DNA of 64,000 nt, taken from positions 6,255,295-6,319,294 of the forward strand of contig CP163498.1 of assembly GCA_041071465.1 (NCBI GenBank). The letters are read 5' to 3'. The position numbers and the translations under genes are program-made. The notes under the pieces were generated by a model. The model did not search any database. It had not been told where the DNA came from and saw only the letters and a list, made by a program, of their open reading frames with translations. Shown piece after piece: positions 46,072-53,660 of this stretch; positions within the stretch are counted from its first letter, which is position 1; each line of letters begins with the position of its first letter. This stretch comes from Pseudomonas putida (lineage in GTDB: Bacteria > Pseudomonadota > Gammaproteobacteria > Pseudomonadales > Pseudomonadaceae).

Positions 46072-46105
46072 CCCTCGGTCTTGAAGGCTACGGCGCGGCT
46101 CGCCG
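46035..46105 (+). repeat. Dispersed hairpin element, copy C
   Basis: It contains ATGCCTGCCGACGTTGTCGG, with the stem GCCGAC-GTT-GTCGGC, then CGACATGCCCAGG and CTCGGTCTTGAAGGCT, in the same order as copies at 8564 and 14679. It overlaps the end of the Dsb-like gene. Confidence 0.5.
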
Positions 46106-46253
46106 CGCTGACCGCTACCCGTTCGCTTTCGCATCCTGGCCGCGAACAATCACCGCCGCGCGGTGATGGATGCACCTTGTTCCGCTGTTTCCATCCCCAG
46201 GAGGGCTTGCCCTCCCAGGGTGGCGCCCTCCGCTCACTTTCTGGAGGTCCGCC

Positions 46254-46748
46254 ATGTCTCTCGTCGCCAACGACTCCTGCGTGGAGCCACGTTTTGCCCC
46301 CATGTCCCAATCCGATGACTGGATCATCCGGCAAGCCATCGCGCTGCTGGAGCAGCGGGTCTTCAAGAAGGGGCCATCCCTGGAGAGGCCTGCCGCCGTC
46401 AAGGACTACCTGCGCCTGAAACTGGCCGCCGAGCCCAATGAAGTCTTCGCCATCGTGTTCCTCAACAGCATGCACGAGGTGCTGGCCTACGAGCCGATGT
46501 TCAGAGGCACGATCCATTCGACCTCGGTGCATGCGCGTCCGATCGTGCAGCGTGCCTTGGAACTGAATGCGGCAGCGGTCATTTTTTCTCACCAACACCC
46601 TTCGGGCTGCACGGAGCCGTCGAGCGCGGACCGTGCGTTGACCCAAACGCTGAGGGCCGCGTTGTCGCTGATCGACGTGAGGGTGCTGGATCACCTCATC
46701 GTCGGCCAGGGCACGCCGTACTCGTTCGCGGAATCCGGCCTGCTGTAG
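46254..46748 (+). CDS. RadC-family JAB/MPN-domain protein
   Basis: This 164-aa protein has the JAMM-type metal motif FSHQHPSGCTEPSSADRALT and the preceding LNSMHEVLAYEPMFRG of the RadC family. RadC-like proteins are very common on ICEs and genomic islands; the biochemical role is unsettled. A CTGGAGG site precedes ATG 46254. A strong terminator follows. Confidence 0.93.
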   Translation: MSLVANDSCVEPRFAPMSQSDDWIIRQAIALLEQRVFKKGPSLERPAAVKDYLRLKLAAEPNEVFAIVFLNSMHEVLAYEPMFRGTIHSTSVHARPIVQRALELNAAAVIFSHQHPSGCTEPSSADRALTQTLRAALSLIDVRVLDHLIVGQGTPYSFAESGLL

Positions 46749-46773
46749 CGACGGCATCGGCTCCCTGATCCAC

Positions 46774-46798
46774 GCGGAGGCTTCGGCCTCCGCTTTTT
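46774..46798 (+). terminator. Rho-independent terminator
   Basis: GCGGAGGC-TTCG-GCCTCCGC is followed by TTTTT. Confidence 0.92.
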
Positions 46799-46819
46799 CA
46801 TGGGCGCGAGACAAGCAGG

Positions 46820-46850
46820 TATGCGGGCAGTGCGCGATGCGCATTGTTTG
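46820..46850 (+). promoter_or_regulatory. Shared transfer-operon promoter element, copy 3
   Basis: ATTGTTTG (46843-46850) lies 68 bp before the start at 46911. A weaker upstream match (TATGCGGGC at about 46820) lies at the expected spacing. Confidence 0.5.
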
Positions 46851-46910
46851 TTGGGGCCGCGTCGGCTTCGCGTTTGACTACTGCTCTGATCAACTTCAAG
46901 GGCACGCGAC

Positions 46911-47357
46911 ATGACAGCATCCCTTTCCAGGTTCGCGCCGGGCTGGCGAACCCTCGGCCGGGCCGTGGCGCTGCCGGCAGCCCTGGCCGTTTTCAGCCCG
47001 GCCACCTTCGCCGCCGACGTGGTGGTCGTCACCGACAGCCGCCACCCGGTCAAGACCATGGGCGGCGAGCGGCTGATCGAGCTGGACGAAGCCCACAGGA
47101 TTGAAGCGGAGCTTTCCGCGGGACTGCCCACCGACCCCGAACAGGCGACGGCCATCGTCAAGCGCCGGCTGAATGGCGGCGGTGCCGATCTGCAGCGACG
47201 CATCGCTTCCGCATACCAAGGCGTTACCGACGCATGGAGCCTCGGCATCACCAGCCTCCCGGCCGTGGTGGTGGACAGGCGCTATGTGGTCTATGGCGAG
47301 CCGGATGTGGCTCGCGCTGTCGCGCGCATCGAGCAGCACCGGAGGACCCAGCCGTGA
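46911..47357 (+). CDS. ICE protein, TIGR03757 (PFL_4709) family
   Basis: This 148-aa exported protein has a signal peptide ending ATFAAD (about residue 36) and the family core VVVVTDSRHPVKTMGGERLI with GITSLPAVVVDRRYVVYG. The fold looks thioredoxin-like without cysteines, similar to TraW/TrbC. It is the first gene of the third transfer operon and overlaps the next start by 4 bp. Confidence 0.88.
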   Translation: MTASLSRFAPGWRTLGRAVALPAALAVFSPATFAADVVVVTDSRHPVKTMGGERLIELDEAHRIEAELSAGLPTDPEQATAIVKRRLNGGGADLQRRIASAYQGVTDAWSLGITSLPAVVVDRRYVVYGEPDVARAVARIEQHRRTQP

Positions 47358-48301
47358 CCCGACCATTCGACCTGATGCGCCGCCTGCGCGCTGGCGTGGC
47401 TTCGTTGCTGCTGCTCAGCGCCACGGGCAGCTACGCCCTCAATACAGCGACCATCATCGGCTCGGTGGCATCGCCCGATTGCCTCGAATACCGCGTCGTC
47501 GGCATCTGCTACTGGCTCTACTGCACATGGACGGGCTGCACCGTGCGCACGTCGATCAAGGTGCGCCACTACATCCCCGATGCAGTGGTGTCGTCGTACT
47601 CGAATACCGGAGAAAACCCCTGGGTCGAAGTCCAGGCAATGAGCACGCCCAACCCGTCCGCCCAAGCTGGCGGCGACGGAACGACGAACGAGGATCACGA
47701 AAACAGCCTCGCCAAATTCAAGAACGCGGATGTCATCGGTCACCCCGGCGCAGAGGTGTTCAACCAGTTCGTCTCTTCGTCAGGCTACTTCTGTGAGGGC
47801 GCGGGCACGGCGTTTATGCCGTACTTGCTCAGCACCCTGGATACGCTGGCCTGGCGCTACAACGTGCCCGAGATGGCCTACCCGGAAGCGCTGATTCCGG
47901 GCCGGCGCGAAGTCGGTGCCCGTACCACGATGAATCTCTGGGGCAACGTGTATCCCCGTGGCGGCTTCCTGCACCAGACCGACGACTTCAAGGCCGGCGC
48001 AGTGGTGGCCCAGCGTGCGGGCGATGTGGTCACGCGCCGCGGGCAGATCCACGTCTATCAGCCGTTGCTTGCCAACTCCCGTGACGGCTACTGGCCGGCC
48101 GGCGCGCTGATGGAGGGCGATGCCTCGACCGGCAAGTGGCAAGAACTCACGCCCGTCCTGTCCTCGTCCTGCACGGTCTTCCCGCGCAGCGGCTTCCTTA
48201 CCCAGGCCCAGCAAGGCGACTACGCATGGGCGCTGTGGCGGCCGTATGCCTGCTGCGAGCGCCGGGGCCAGGTGTTCCTGGGCAGCGTCGATTTCCTCTG
48301 A
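47354..48301 (+). CDS. ICE protein, TIGR03756 (PFL_4710) family, TraU-like
   Basis: This 315-aa exported protein uses a GTG start overlapping the preceding stop. The signal peptide ends TGSYA (about residue 31). It has many cysteines (SPDCLEYRVVGICYWLYCTW, YFCEGAG, PYACCERR), as in TraU proteins, which need disulfide formation; the Dsb-like gene upstream fits that need. Confidence 0.9.
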   Translation: MTRPFDLMRRLRAGVASLLLLSATGSYALNTATIIGSVASPDCLEYRVVGICYWLYCTWTGCTVRTSIKVRHYIPDAVVSSYSNTGENPWVEVQAMSTPNPSAQAGGDGTTNEDHENSLAKFKNADVIGHPGAEVFNQFVSSSGYFCEGAGTAFMPYLLSTLDTLAWRYNVPEMAYPEALIPGRREVGARTTMNLWGNVYPRGGFLHQTDDFKAGAVVAQRAGDVVTRRGQIHVYQPLLANSRDGYWPAGALMEGDASTGKWQELTPVLSSSCTVFPRSGFLTQAQQGDYAWALWRPYACCERRGQVFLGSVDFL

Positions 48302-48310
48302 GGGGGTGCC

Positions 48311-49708
48311 ATGAAGTTCCGTCCTGCATTCAATCCGTTCTCCCGCCGGGTACGTCGCACGGAGATCGTCCTGGCACTGGCCGGCGCGCTCGCGCTGGGC
48401 AGCGGCGTGGCCTGGGGTCAACTGGGATACCAGACCAGCGGCAGCGTCATCGGCGATGACGTCATGTACTCGATCGGTGGCGGCAACGCCGTGTCGATGG
48501 GACGTGCAGCCGGCATGCGCTCCATCGGTGTCGGCGTGGGTTGGAACAGCAACTTGATCTGCGGCGACATGAGCATCCAGACCACGTTGAAGAACCAACT
48601 TAACGGCATTACCAACGGCTTCCAGCAAATCATGTCGTCGGTGATCCAGAGTGCCACCAGTGCGGTGGCATCGTTGCCCGCACTGATCATCCAGCGGGCC
48701 GATCCCGGTCTGTACAACCTGCTCACCAATGGCGTGCTGCAGGCGCGGCTGGATTTCGACCGCAGCAAGCTGACGTGCCGTGCCATGGCCGAGAAGATGG
48801 CCGAAACGGCGGGCGGCCAACTCGGCTGGAGCCAGATGGCCGAAGGGCTGGCGCTGCGCGATGCCGTGTCGAGCACGGATGCGGTCTCGGCCATCGAGCA
48901 GGCCGAGACGCGCCGCGGCAATGACGGCGTGCCGTGGGTCGGGGGCAGCAACGCGGGCGGCTCCGGCCAGCCCGCGATCAAGGTCGTCGGCGATGTCACC
49001 CGCGCTGGCTACAACCTGGTCAACGGCCGCGGCGTGACCGACACCTCGTCCATTGCGCCGGCCAGTTGCAGCAGTCTCTCGTGCCAGACCTGGACCTCGC
49101 CGCAGGCTGCCGTCGAGTGGGCCACGCGCGTGCTCGGCGAGAAGGAGCAGCGCACGTGCGATGCCTGCACCAAGACCGAGACGACGCCGGGCGTCGGGCT
49201 CACGCCGCTGATCCAGGAGGAGTACGACGCCAAGCTGCAGGCGCTCCAGGACCTGGTAACCAAGGCCAAGAACACGACGCCGGAGAACCTGCGCGAAGCT
49301 GGCAGTGCGTCGCTGCCGATCACGCGCGGCGTGATCGAGGCGCTGCGCGACGAGCCCGACCAGCACCTGCTGTCGCAGCGCCTCGCGTCCGAGGTCGCGC
49401 TGGCATCCGTGCTGGAGAAAGCGCTGCTGCTGCAGCGCACGCTGCTCACGGGCAAGAAGGAGCCCAACGTCGCGGCGAACGAACTTGCCGTGGAGGCGGT
49501 GAACCACGAGAGCGACACGCTCGACCGTGAGATTCGCAACCTCAAGACCGAACTGGAGCTGCGGCGCGAACTGGCGAACAACTCGCCCATGGCGATCATC
49601 CAGCGCCACGGCGCGCGCGCGGCCGGTTCGCGCGGCATCTACGAGGGCGATCCTGTGCCGGACCGTCTCGACCAGCTCCAGAAGGGCAATCCGGGGAGTC
49701 GGCCATGA
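48311..49708 (+). CDS. ICE protein, TIGR03755 (PFL_4711) family, TraH-like
   Basis: This 465-aa exported protein has an N-terminal signal/membrane segment (about 17-36), a Cys-containing centre (SCSSLSCQTW, CDACTKTE) and a long C-terminal helical region (about 290-440). The position after TraU-like PFL_4710 and before TraG is conserved in the family. It is likely a periplasmic pilus-assembly component. It overlaps the next gene by 4 bp. Confidence 0.9.
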   Translation: MKFRPAFNPFSRRVRRTEIVLALAGALALGSGVAWGQLGYQTSGSVIGDDVMYSIGGGNAVSMGRAAGMRSIGVGVGWNSNLICGDMSIQTTLKNQLNGITNGFQQIMSSVIQSATSAVASLPALIIQRADPGLYNLLTNGVLQARLDFDRSKLTCRAMAEKMAETAGGQLGWSQMAEGLALRDAVSSTDAVSAIEQAETRRGNDGVPWVGGSNAGGSGQPAIKVVGDVTRAGYNLVNGRGVTDTSSIAPASCSSLSCQTWTSPQAAVEWATRVLGEKEQRTCDACTKTETTPGVGLTPLIQEEYDAKLQALQDLVTKAKNTTPENLREAGSASLPITRGVIEALRDEPDQHLLSQRLASEVALASVLEKALLLQRTLLTGKKEPNVAANELAVEAVNHESDTLDREIRNLKTELELRRELANNSPMAIIQRHGARAAGSRGIYEGDPVPDRLDQLQKGNPGSRP

Positions 49709-50076
49709 GCCCGGCGCGCATGGCCTGGCGGCCGCTGCGCTGGTTGTTCAGCCGGCGCGCGGCGAAGACGCTGCTGTGGCTGGTGCTTATCGTTGCCGCC
49801 GCAGTGGGGGCGAACGTCGCGGGCATCAACCTGGTCGGCAGCGTTGCAGGCTGGGAACGGTGGCTGGCGGCCTCCGCAGGGTATTTCTTCATCTGGCGGC
49901 TGTGCGTGTACGCGGCAACGGCCTATGGATGGTTCTGGATGCGCCGCCGGGTGCTGGCCCGCGAAGACCAAAGCGGGACAGATGGGCAGGCGCGGCGCCG
50001 GCTGATCCGTACCGAGGTCGCCGGCGTCGTCGCCATCGTCGCGCTGGAAGCCAGCCTGTTGATGCAGGCCGCTTGA
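49705..50076 (+). CDS. ICE membrane protein, unknown
   Basis: This 123-aa protein has three hydrophobic helices (about 20-45, 50-70 and 100-120) and basic N-terminal residues (RPLRWLFSRRAAK). It is encoded between the TraH-like and TraG-like genes, with overlaps typical of a single operon. No further function is visible. Confidence 0.78.
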   Translation: MSPARMAWRPLRWLFSRRAAKTLLWLVLIVAAAVGANVAGINLVGSVAGWERWLAASAGYFFIWRLCVYAATAYGWFWMRRRVLAREDQSGTDGQARRRLIRTEVAGVVAIVALEASLLMQAA

Positions 50077-50091
50077 GGGGAGATCGGGGCC

Positions 50092-51612
50092 ATGACGCTC
50101 TTCACGACCGACTATCTGGAGTACTACCTCACCCTCGTGTCCTGGATCGTCAACAACGGTATCTGGGCCGTGCTGGTGTCCAGCGGGGTGTTCGCGCTGC
50201 CTTTCGTCGCCATCGTCGTGCAGGAGTGGCTGAAGGCCCGCGCGGAAGGCGCTGACGAGGGCAACAAAGGCGTTCTGAGTGCCGCCCGTATCGAGAACCG
50301 GGTGTTCGTCGCGATCGTGGTGGTGATGTTCGCGGGCATTCCGTTCATCGACGTGGACCTCAGCACCATCCAGTACGACAGCTCGCGCTCGGCGCAGTGC
50401 CAGGTCAGCGTGCCGCAGCCCACGGAAACCGGCTGGTCGCAGTCCTTCAGCACCATCAACAACCAGTCGGCGAAGGTGCCGGTCTGGTGGGCTTTCATGC
50501 ACGCGCTCTCGCGCGCCGTCACGAGCGCCTCGGTAGCGGCGATCCCGTGCGGTACGGACCTGCGGCAGATGAGGATGGAGATCGACGCGACCCGCATTGA
50601 CGACCCGGTACTGGCTCAGGAGGTCGCGGACTTCTCGCGGGATTGCTATGGGCCTGCGCGGGCCAAATTGTTCATGCAGCGCCCGGATCTCGATGAGCAG
50701 CAGATGCACGACGTAACCTGGATCGGCTCGCGCTTTTTCACGGACACGGGTGGCTACTACGACAGCTACCGCTCCAGCACGGCGCGCGAGGCATGGCCCT
50801 ATGACGACACCCGCGATGCAGGCCTCGCGCAGGTTGCCAATGGTGGCGGCTACCCGACCTGCAGGCAGTGGTGGTCAGACGGCAGCAACGGCCTGCGCGC
50901 GCGGCTGCTGGGGCAAGTGGACCCGACCCTGCTGAATCGCCTGGCGGGCTGGGCCGGGTTCCTCAGCCGGGCCGAGGTGGACGATTCGGTGATCCGCGCC
51001 ATCGCGTCACCGCGGCAGCAGAAACTGAACCAGGGCAGCGTCTATACGGACTACGGCGGCCAGATCGACAAGACCCTGCCGAACATCGTGACGCGCGCCA
51101 CGGGCGACGTGGGGATGGCAGTCGGCGCGATTGCCGCGTTTCCTGCCATGGATGTCGTGCGCCAATCCCTGCCCATGATCCTCGCCTTACTGAAGATGGC
51201 GCTGGTCATCTGCATCCCGCTCGTGCTGGTTGTGGGCACCTACGACCTGAAGACGGTCGTCACCGTCAGCGTCGTGCAGTTCGCGCTGTTCTTCACGGAC
51301 TTCTGGTTCCAGCTCGCACGCTGGATCGATTCAACGATTCTGGACGCGCTTTATGGCTGGGGCTTTGGCTGGAACCGGCCGCACACCAACTTTGACCCGC
51401 TGGTAGGGTTGAACAACGCCTTCGGCGACATGCTCCTGATGTTCGTCATGGGCACGATGTTCCTGGTTCTGCCGGGATTCTGGCTGGCGAGCCTTACCTG
51501 GGTTGGGATTCGGGCCGGGCACGTCATCCAGGGACTTTCCGATGGCAGCAAGAGCGCCGGCCAAGCTGGCGGCAAGGGTGCCGGGGCGCTCACCGGAGGA
51601 AAACTGAAATAG
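50092..51612 (+). CDS. TraG-like mating-pair stabilisation protein
   Basis: This 506-aa membrane protein resembles the N-terminal part of F-type TraG: helices at about 15-45 and 75-95, a periplasmic Cys-containing loop (about 100-310), then three or four helices after residue 345 (LPMILALLKMALVICIPLVL, FGDMLLMFVMGTMFLVLPGF). A Gly/Ala/Lys-rich tail follows. It is the last gene of the transfer operon; convergent DUF3742 follows after 11 bp. Confidence 0.88.
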   Translation: MTLFTTDYLEYYLTLVSWIVNNGIWAVLVSSGVFALPFVAIVVQEWLKARAEGADEGNKGVLSAARIENRVFVAIVVVMFAGIPFIDVDLSTIQYDSSRSAQCQVSVPQPTETGWSQSFSTINNQSAKVPVWWAFMHALSRAVTSASVAAIPCGTDLRQMRMEIDATRIDDPVLAQEVADFSRDCYGPARAKLFMQRPDLDEQQMHDVTWIGSRFFTDTGGYYDSYRSSTAREAWPYDDTRDAGLAQVANGGGYPTCRQWWSDGSNGLRARLLGQVDPTLLNRLAGWAGFLSRAEVDDSVIRAIASPRQQKLNQGSVYTDYGGQIDKTLPNIVTRATGDVGMAVGAIAAFPAMDVVRQSLPMILALLKMALVICIPLVLVVGTYDLKTVVTVSVVQFALFFTDFWFQLARWIDSTILDALYGWGFGWNRPHTNFDPLVGLNNAFGDMLLMFVMGTMFLVLPGFWLASLTWVGIRAGHVIQGLSDGSKSAGQAGGKGAGALTGGKLK

Positions 51613-51623
51613 CGCGAGGCCGG

Positions 51624-51989
51624 TCAGTCGTCGGTGTACAACTCGTGCGACGTGTCGTTGTACAGGTTGGGATCGTAGCCCGGCGTCTTGCGCAGCTCGG
51701 TGAGGTCGGTGAAAGGCCACTCGTCCTCATCCGAAGTATTTGCAGCAGCAGCCCATCCCGCCGCCGCAACGCCCAGCATCACGAGTGCAAACCAAAACGC
51801 AACGTAGAGCAGCACCCCCAGTACAGCCAGCTTGGCTACCCACACGAGCGCGGTAGCGCCAGCTCGCGGCATGCCCTTGGACACCAACCAGTTCGACGCC
51901 CGCCGTTCGCGTCGCGCATAGGCACGCCATCCGCGGCCAAAGGCGCGGCCGAGGCGTTCTGCGGTGCTGGTGCGGGTCGTCGTGTTCAT
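51624..51989 (-). CDS. DUF3742-family ICE protein
   Basis: This 121-aa protein has a basic N-terminus (RLGRAFGRGWRAYARRERRA) and one or two membrane helices (about 45-80). DUF3742 genes are convergent to TraG in many PFGI-type ICEs, as here. The start at 51989 (MNTTTRTSTAERLG) has a CAGGAGA site, better than the longer frame from 52034. Confidence 0.88.
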   Translation of the reverse strand: MNTTTRTSTAERLGRAFGRGWRAYARRERRASNWLVSKGMPRAGATALVWVAKLAVLGVLLYVAFWFALVMLGVAAAGWAAAANTSDEDEWPFTDLTELRKTPGYDPNLYNDTSHELYTDD

Positions 51990-52073
51990 GGTCGTCTCCT
52001 GCTGTTGAGGAATGCCTATTCCAGTTTGCTCCACTTCATTCGGTTTGCGGCTTCAATGTGTTTTCTTGCTGCT

Positions 52074-52706
52074 TCAGGACGCTTCGTCATCCGGCCCCAC
52101 CGGGCCGGGGTCGGGTTCAACGCCGATGCGGTAGGTAACAACGAAACGCGGCCAGTCCACATGGTCCACCAGGTCGATGTCCTCGATGACGCCAACCTTC
52201 GCTCCCGCACGCTCGAACAGGGCGATGCTCTTGGCGGGATAGTTGTTGCGCGACGGATAGAGCACCCCGTCGAACAGCGCCTGGCCATCATCTCCGAGCA
52301 TCGCATGCACCTGGGCGGACACCCGCTGCGTGTGCGTGTAGTCGCGGCTGGCCAACTGCTCCAGGTTCAGGCCGAAGTAGCCCGCCATGACGCCCTGCGC
52401 CGTGAGATCGGCCAGAAACACGTCGTCCATCACGCCTACTGCGCGCACCATCCGGGCTTGGACTTCTTTCAGCGCGATCGAGCGTTGCGTGTCCGCAAGC
52501 CACTGGTGCTTGTGAAACACCGACTCCATCAGCGCCGTGGGCAGGTCGCGCCCCAGGTAGAGCACGCCGTAGGCCCCCGCTGGGTCATCGTAGCGATTCG
52601 TGCTGCTGCGGCCATAGTACAGCGGGCTGCCCCGATAGACGACGCGGCTCACATGCTGGAGCAGTTCACCGGCATCGATCAGGAACGAAGGCAGCTCGTG
52701 GCTCAT
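52074..52706 (-). CDS. RES-domain toxin
   Basis: This 210-aa protein has the RES-family motif VYRGSPLYYGRSSTNRYDDP followed by GVLYLGRDLPTALMESVFH, containing the Arg, Glu and Ser that name the family. RES toxins degrade NAD+. It is paired with the Xre/MbcA-like antitoxin gene 12 bp upstream. The location between pore genes and relaxase suggests a role in ICE maintenance. Confidence 0.88.
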   Translation of the reverse strand: MSHELPSFLIDAGELLQHVSRVVYRGSPLYYGRSSTNRYDDPAGAYGVLYLGRDLPTALMESVFHKHQWLADTQRSIALKEVQARMVRAVGVMDDVFLADLTAQGVMAGYFGLNLEQLASRDYTHTQRVSAQVHAMLGDDGQALFDGVLYPSRNNYPAKSIALFERAGAKVGVIEDIDLVDHVDWPRFVVTYRIGVEPDPGPVGPDDEAS

Positions 52707-52718
52707 GGCGGTCTCGCT

Positions 52719-53345
52719 TCAATGCACCTGGACGCCCAGCACGTTGAACACGGCCTCGGCCACGTCATCGATCGTGCCATGCGTCACCGCATCCACGGGC
52801 GAGCGACCACCCAGGCCTTCGAGGGGTTCGGACAGCGCGCGGTAGATCGTCCAGTGGTCGATGCCCTCGACCTCCTGGAGCACGGTTTGGGTCAACTGCT
52901 GCTTCACCGGGTCGAGCTGCCAGTCGGGCAGCTTCTGGCCGCGCGGCCCCACGTTCAGCGCCAGCAGCCGACGGGCGAGGATGTCCTTGTAGATTTGCTG
53001 GCGCGACTTGTCCGCCAGCTTGGCGAACTCGGCAGGCGGCAGGTTGTCCGGCTGGTTGAAGGCTTCCAGCAGCAAGGCGCGGCCTCGCTGGACATCGGTT
53101 TCAGCCGGTGTCCAGCGCGTGTCGGAGCGCAACGCGGCCGCCTTGCGCTGCAAGGCCTGCGCCACCGTTTCACCTTCCAGGTTGGCGGGCAGCGTCACCG
53201 CCTCCACGCGCTCGTGGATGAACGCCTGCAACTCAGCCGCGAACGCCGGTGCATCCCGGATTTCGACGGTATCGGCGAAGCGTCGCACATCCTCCACCGT
53301 GACTCGCGGCAGCCGGTCGGCAATGAATTCGATCGCAGTGGGCAT
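52719..53345 (-). CDS. Xre/MbcA/ParS-type antitoxin of the RES pair
   Basis: This 208-aa protein has a C-terminal toxin-binding MbcA/ParS-like domain (WTIYRALSEPLEGLGGRSPV, DDVAEAVFNVLGVQVH). It also has a middle HTH-like part (KLADKSRQQIYKDILARRLL) that probably binds its own promoter. It is the first gene of the bicistron; the antitoxin-first order is usual. It is longer than most relatives because of an N-terminal extension of about 60 residues. Confidence 0.83.
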   Translation of the reverse strand: MPTAIEFIADRLPRVTVEDVRRFADTVEIRDAPAFAAELQAFIHERVEAVTLPANLEGETVAQALQRKAAALRSDTRWTPAETDVQRGRALLLEAFNQPDNLPPAEFAKLADKSRQQIYKDILARRLLALNVGPRGQKLPDWQLDPVKQQLTQTVLQEVEGIDHWTIYRALSEPLEGLGGRSPVDAVTHGTIDDVAEAVFNVLGVQVH

Positions 53346-53378
53346 GGTCAGCTCCCAGGTAGGTTTGAGACAGGATTC

Positions 53379-53407
53379 ACTCTAGTCTCCTTTGTCGCAT
53401 TTGTCAA
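53379..53407 (-). promoter_or_regulatory. Sigma-70 type promoter of the RES/Xre pair
   Basis: On the minus strand, TTGACA (53402-53407) and TAGAGT (53379-53384) have a 17-bp spacer. GCGAC repeats around the -35 may be antitoxin sites. Confidence 0.75.
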
Positions 53408-53439
53408 CTTAGTCGCCCGGGTGGGAGCCTACCTGGCGG

Positions 53440-53660
53440 TGTAGCGCCCCGGCAGCATAGGCCGGGGCCCAGCGCCAGGTCGCCGTCTAATCCATTCGTG
53501 CGGGTTCCGCATTGACGCTGGAGCCGCAGCCCAGGCCCCGCTATACCGAAACGGTTAAAGGCCAAAGGGTCGAAACGGCAAGGGAATGGGGTGCAAGGGG
53601 AAAGGCCCTACCTTGAAAAGGCCAAAAGGCCTCCGCCCGGCCCGCCATCAGGACACCGAC
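53440..53660. other. Relaxase upstream region, oriT candidate
   Basis: This 220-bp gap contains a hairpin (GCCCCGGC 53446-53453/GCCGGGGC 53461-53468) and then a cluster of AAAGGCC/AAGG repeats between about 53552 and 53625. It lies between the TA promoter and the MobH relaxase start. Hairpins and short repeats beside a relaxase gene are typical of oriT, but no nic site can be named. Confidence 0.35.
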
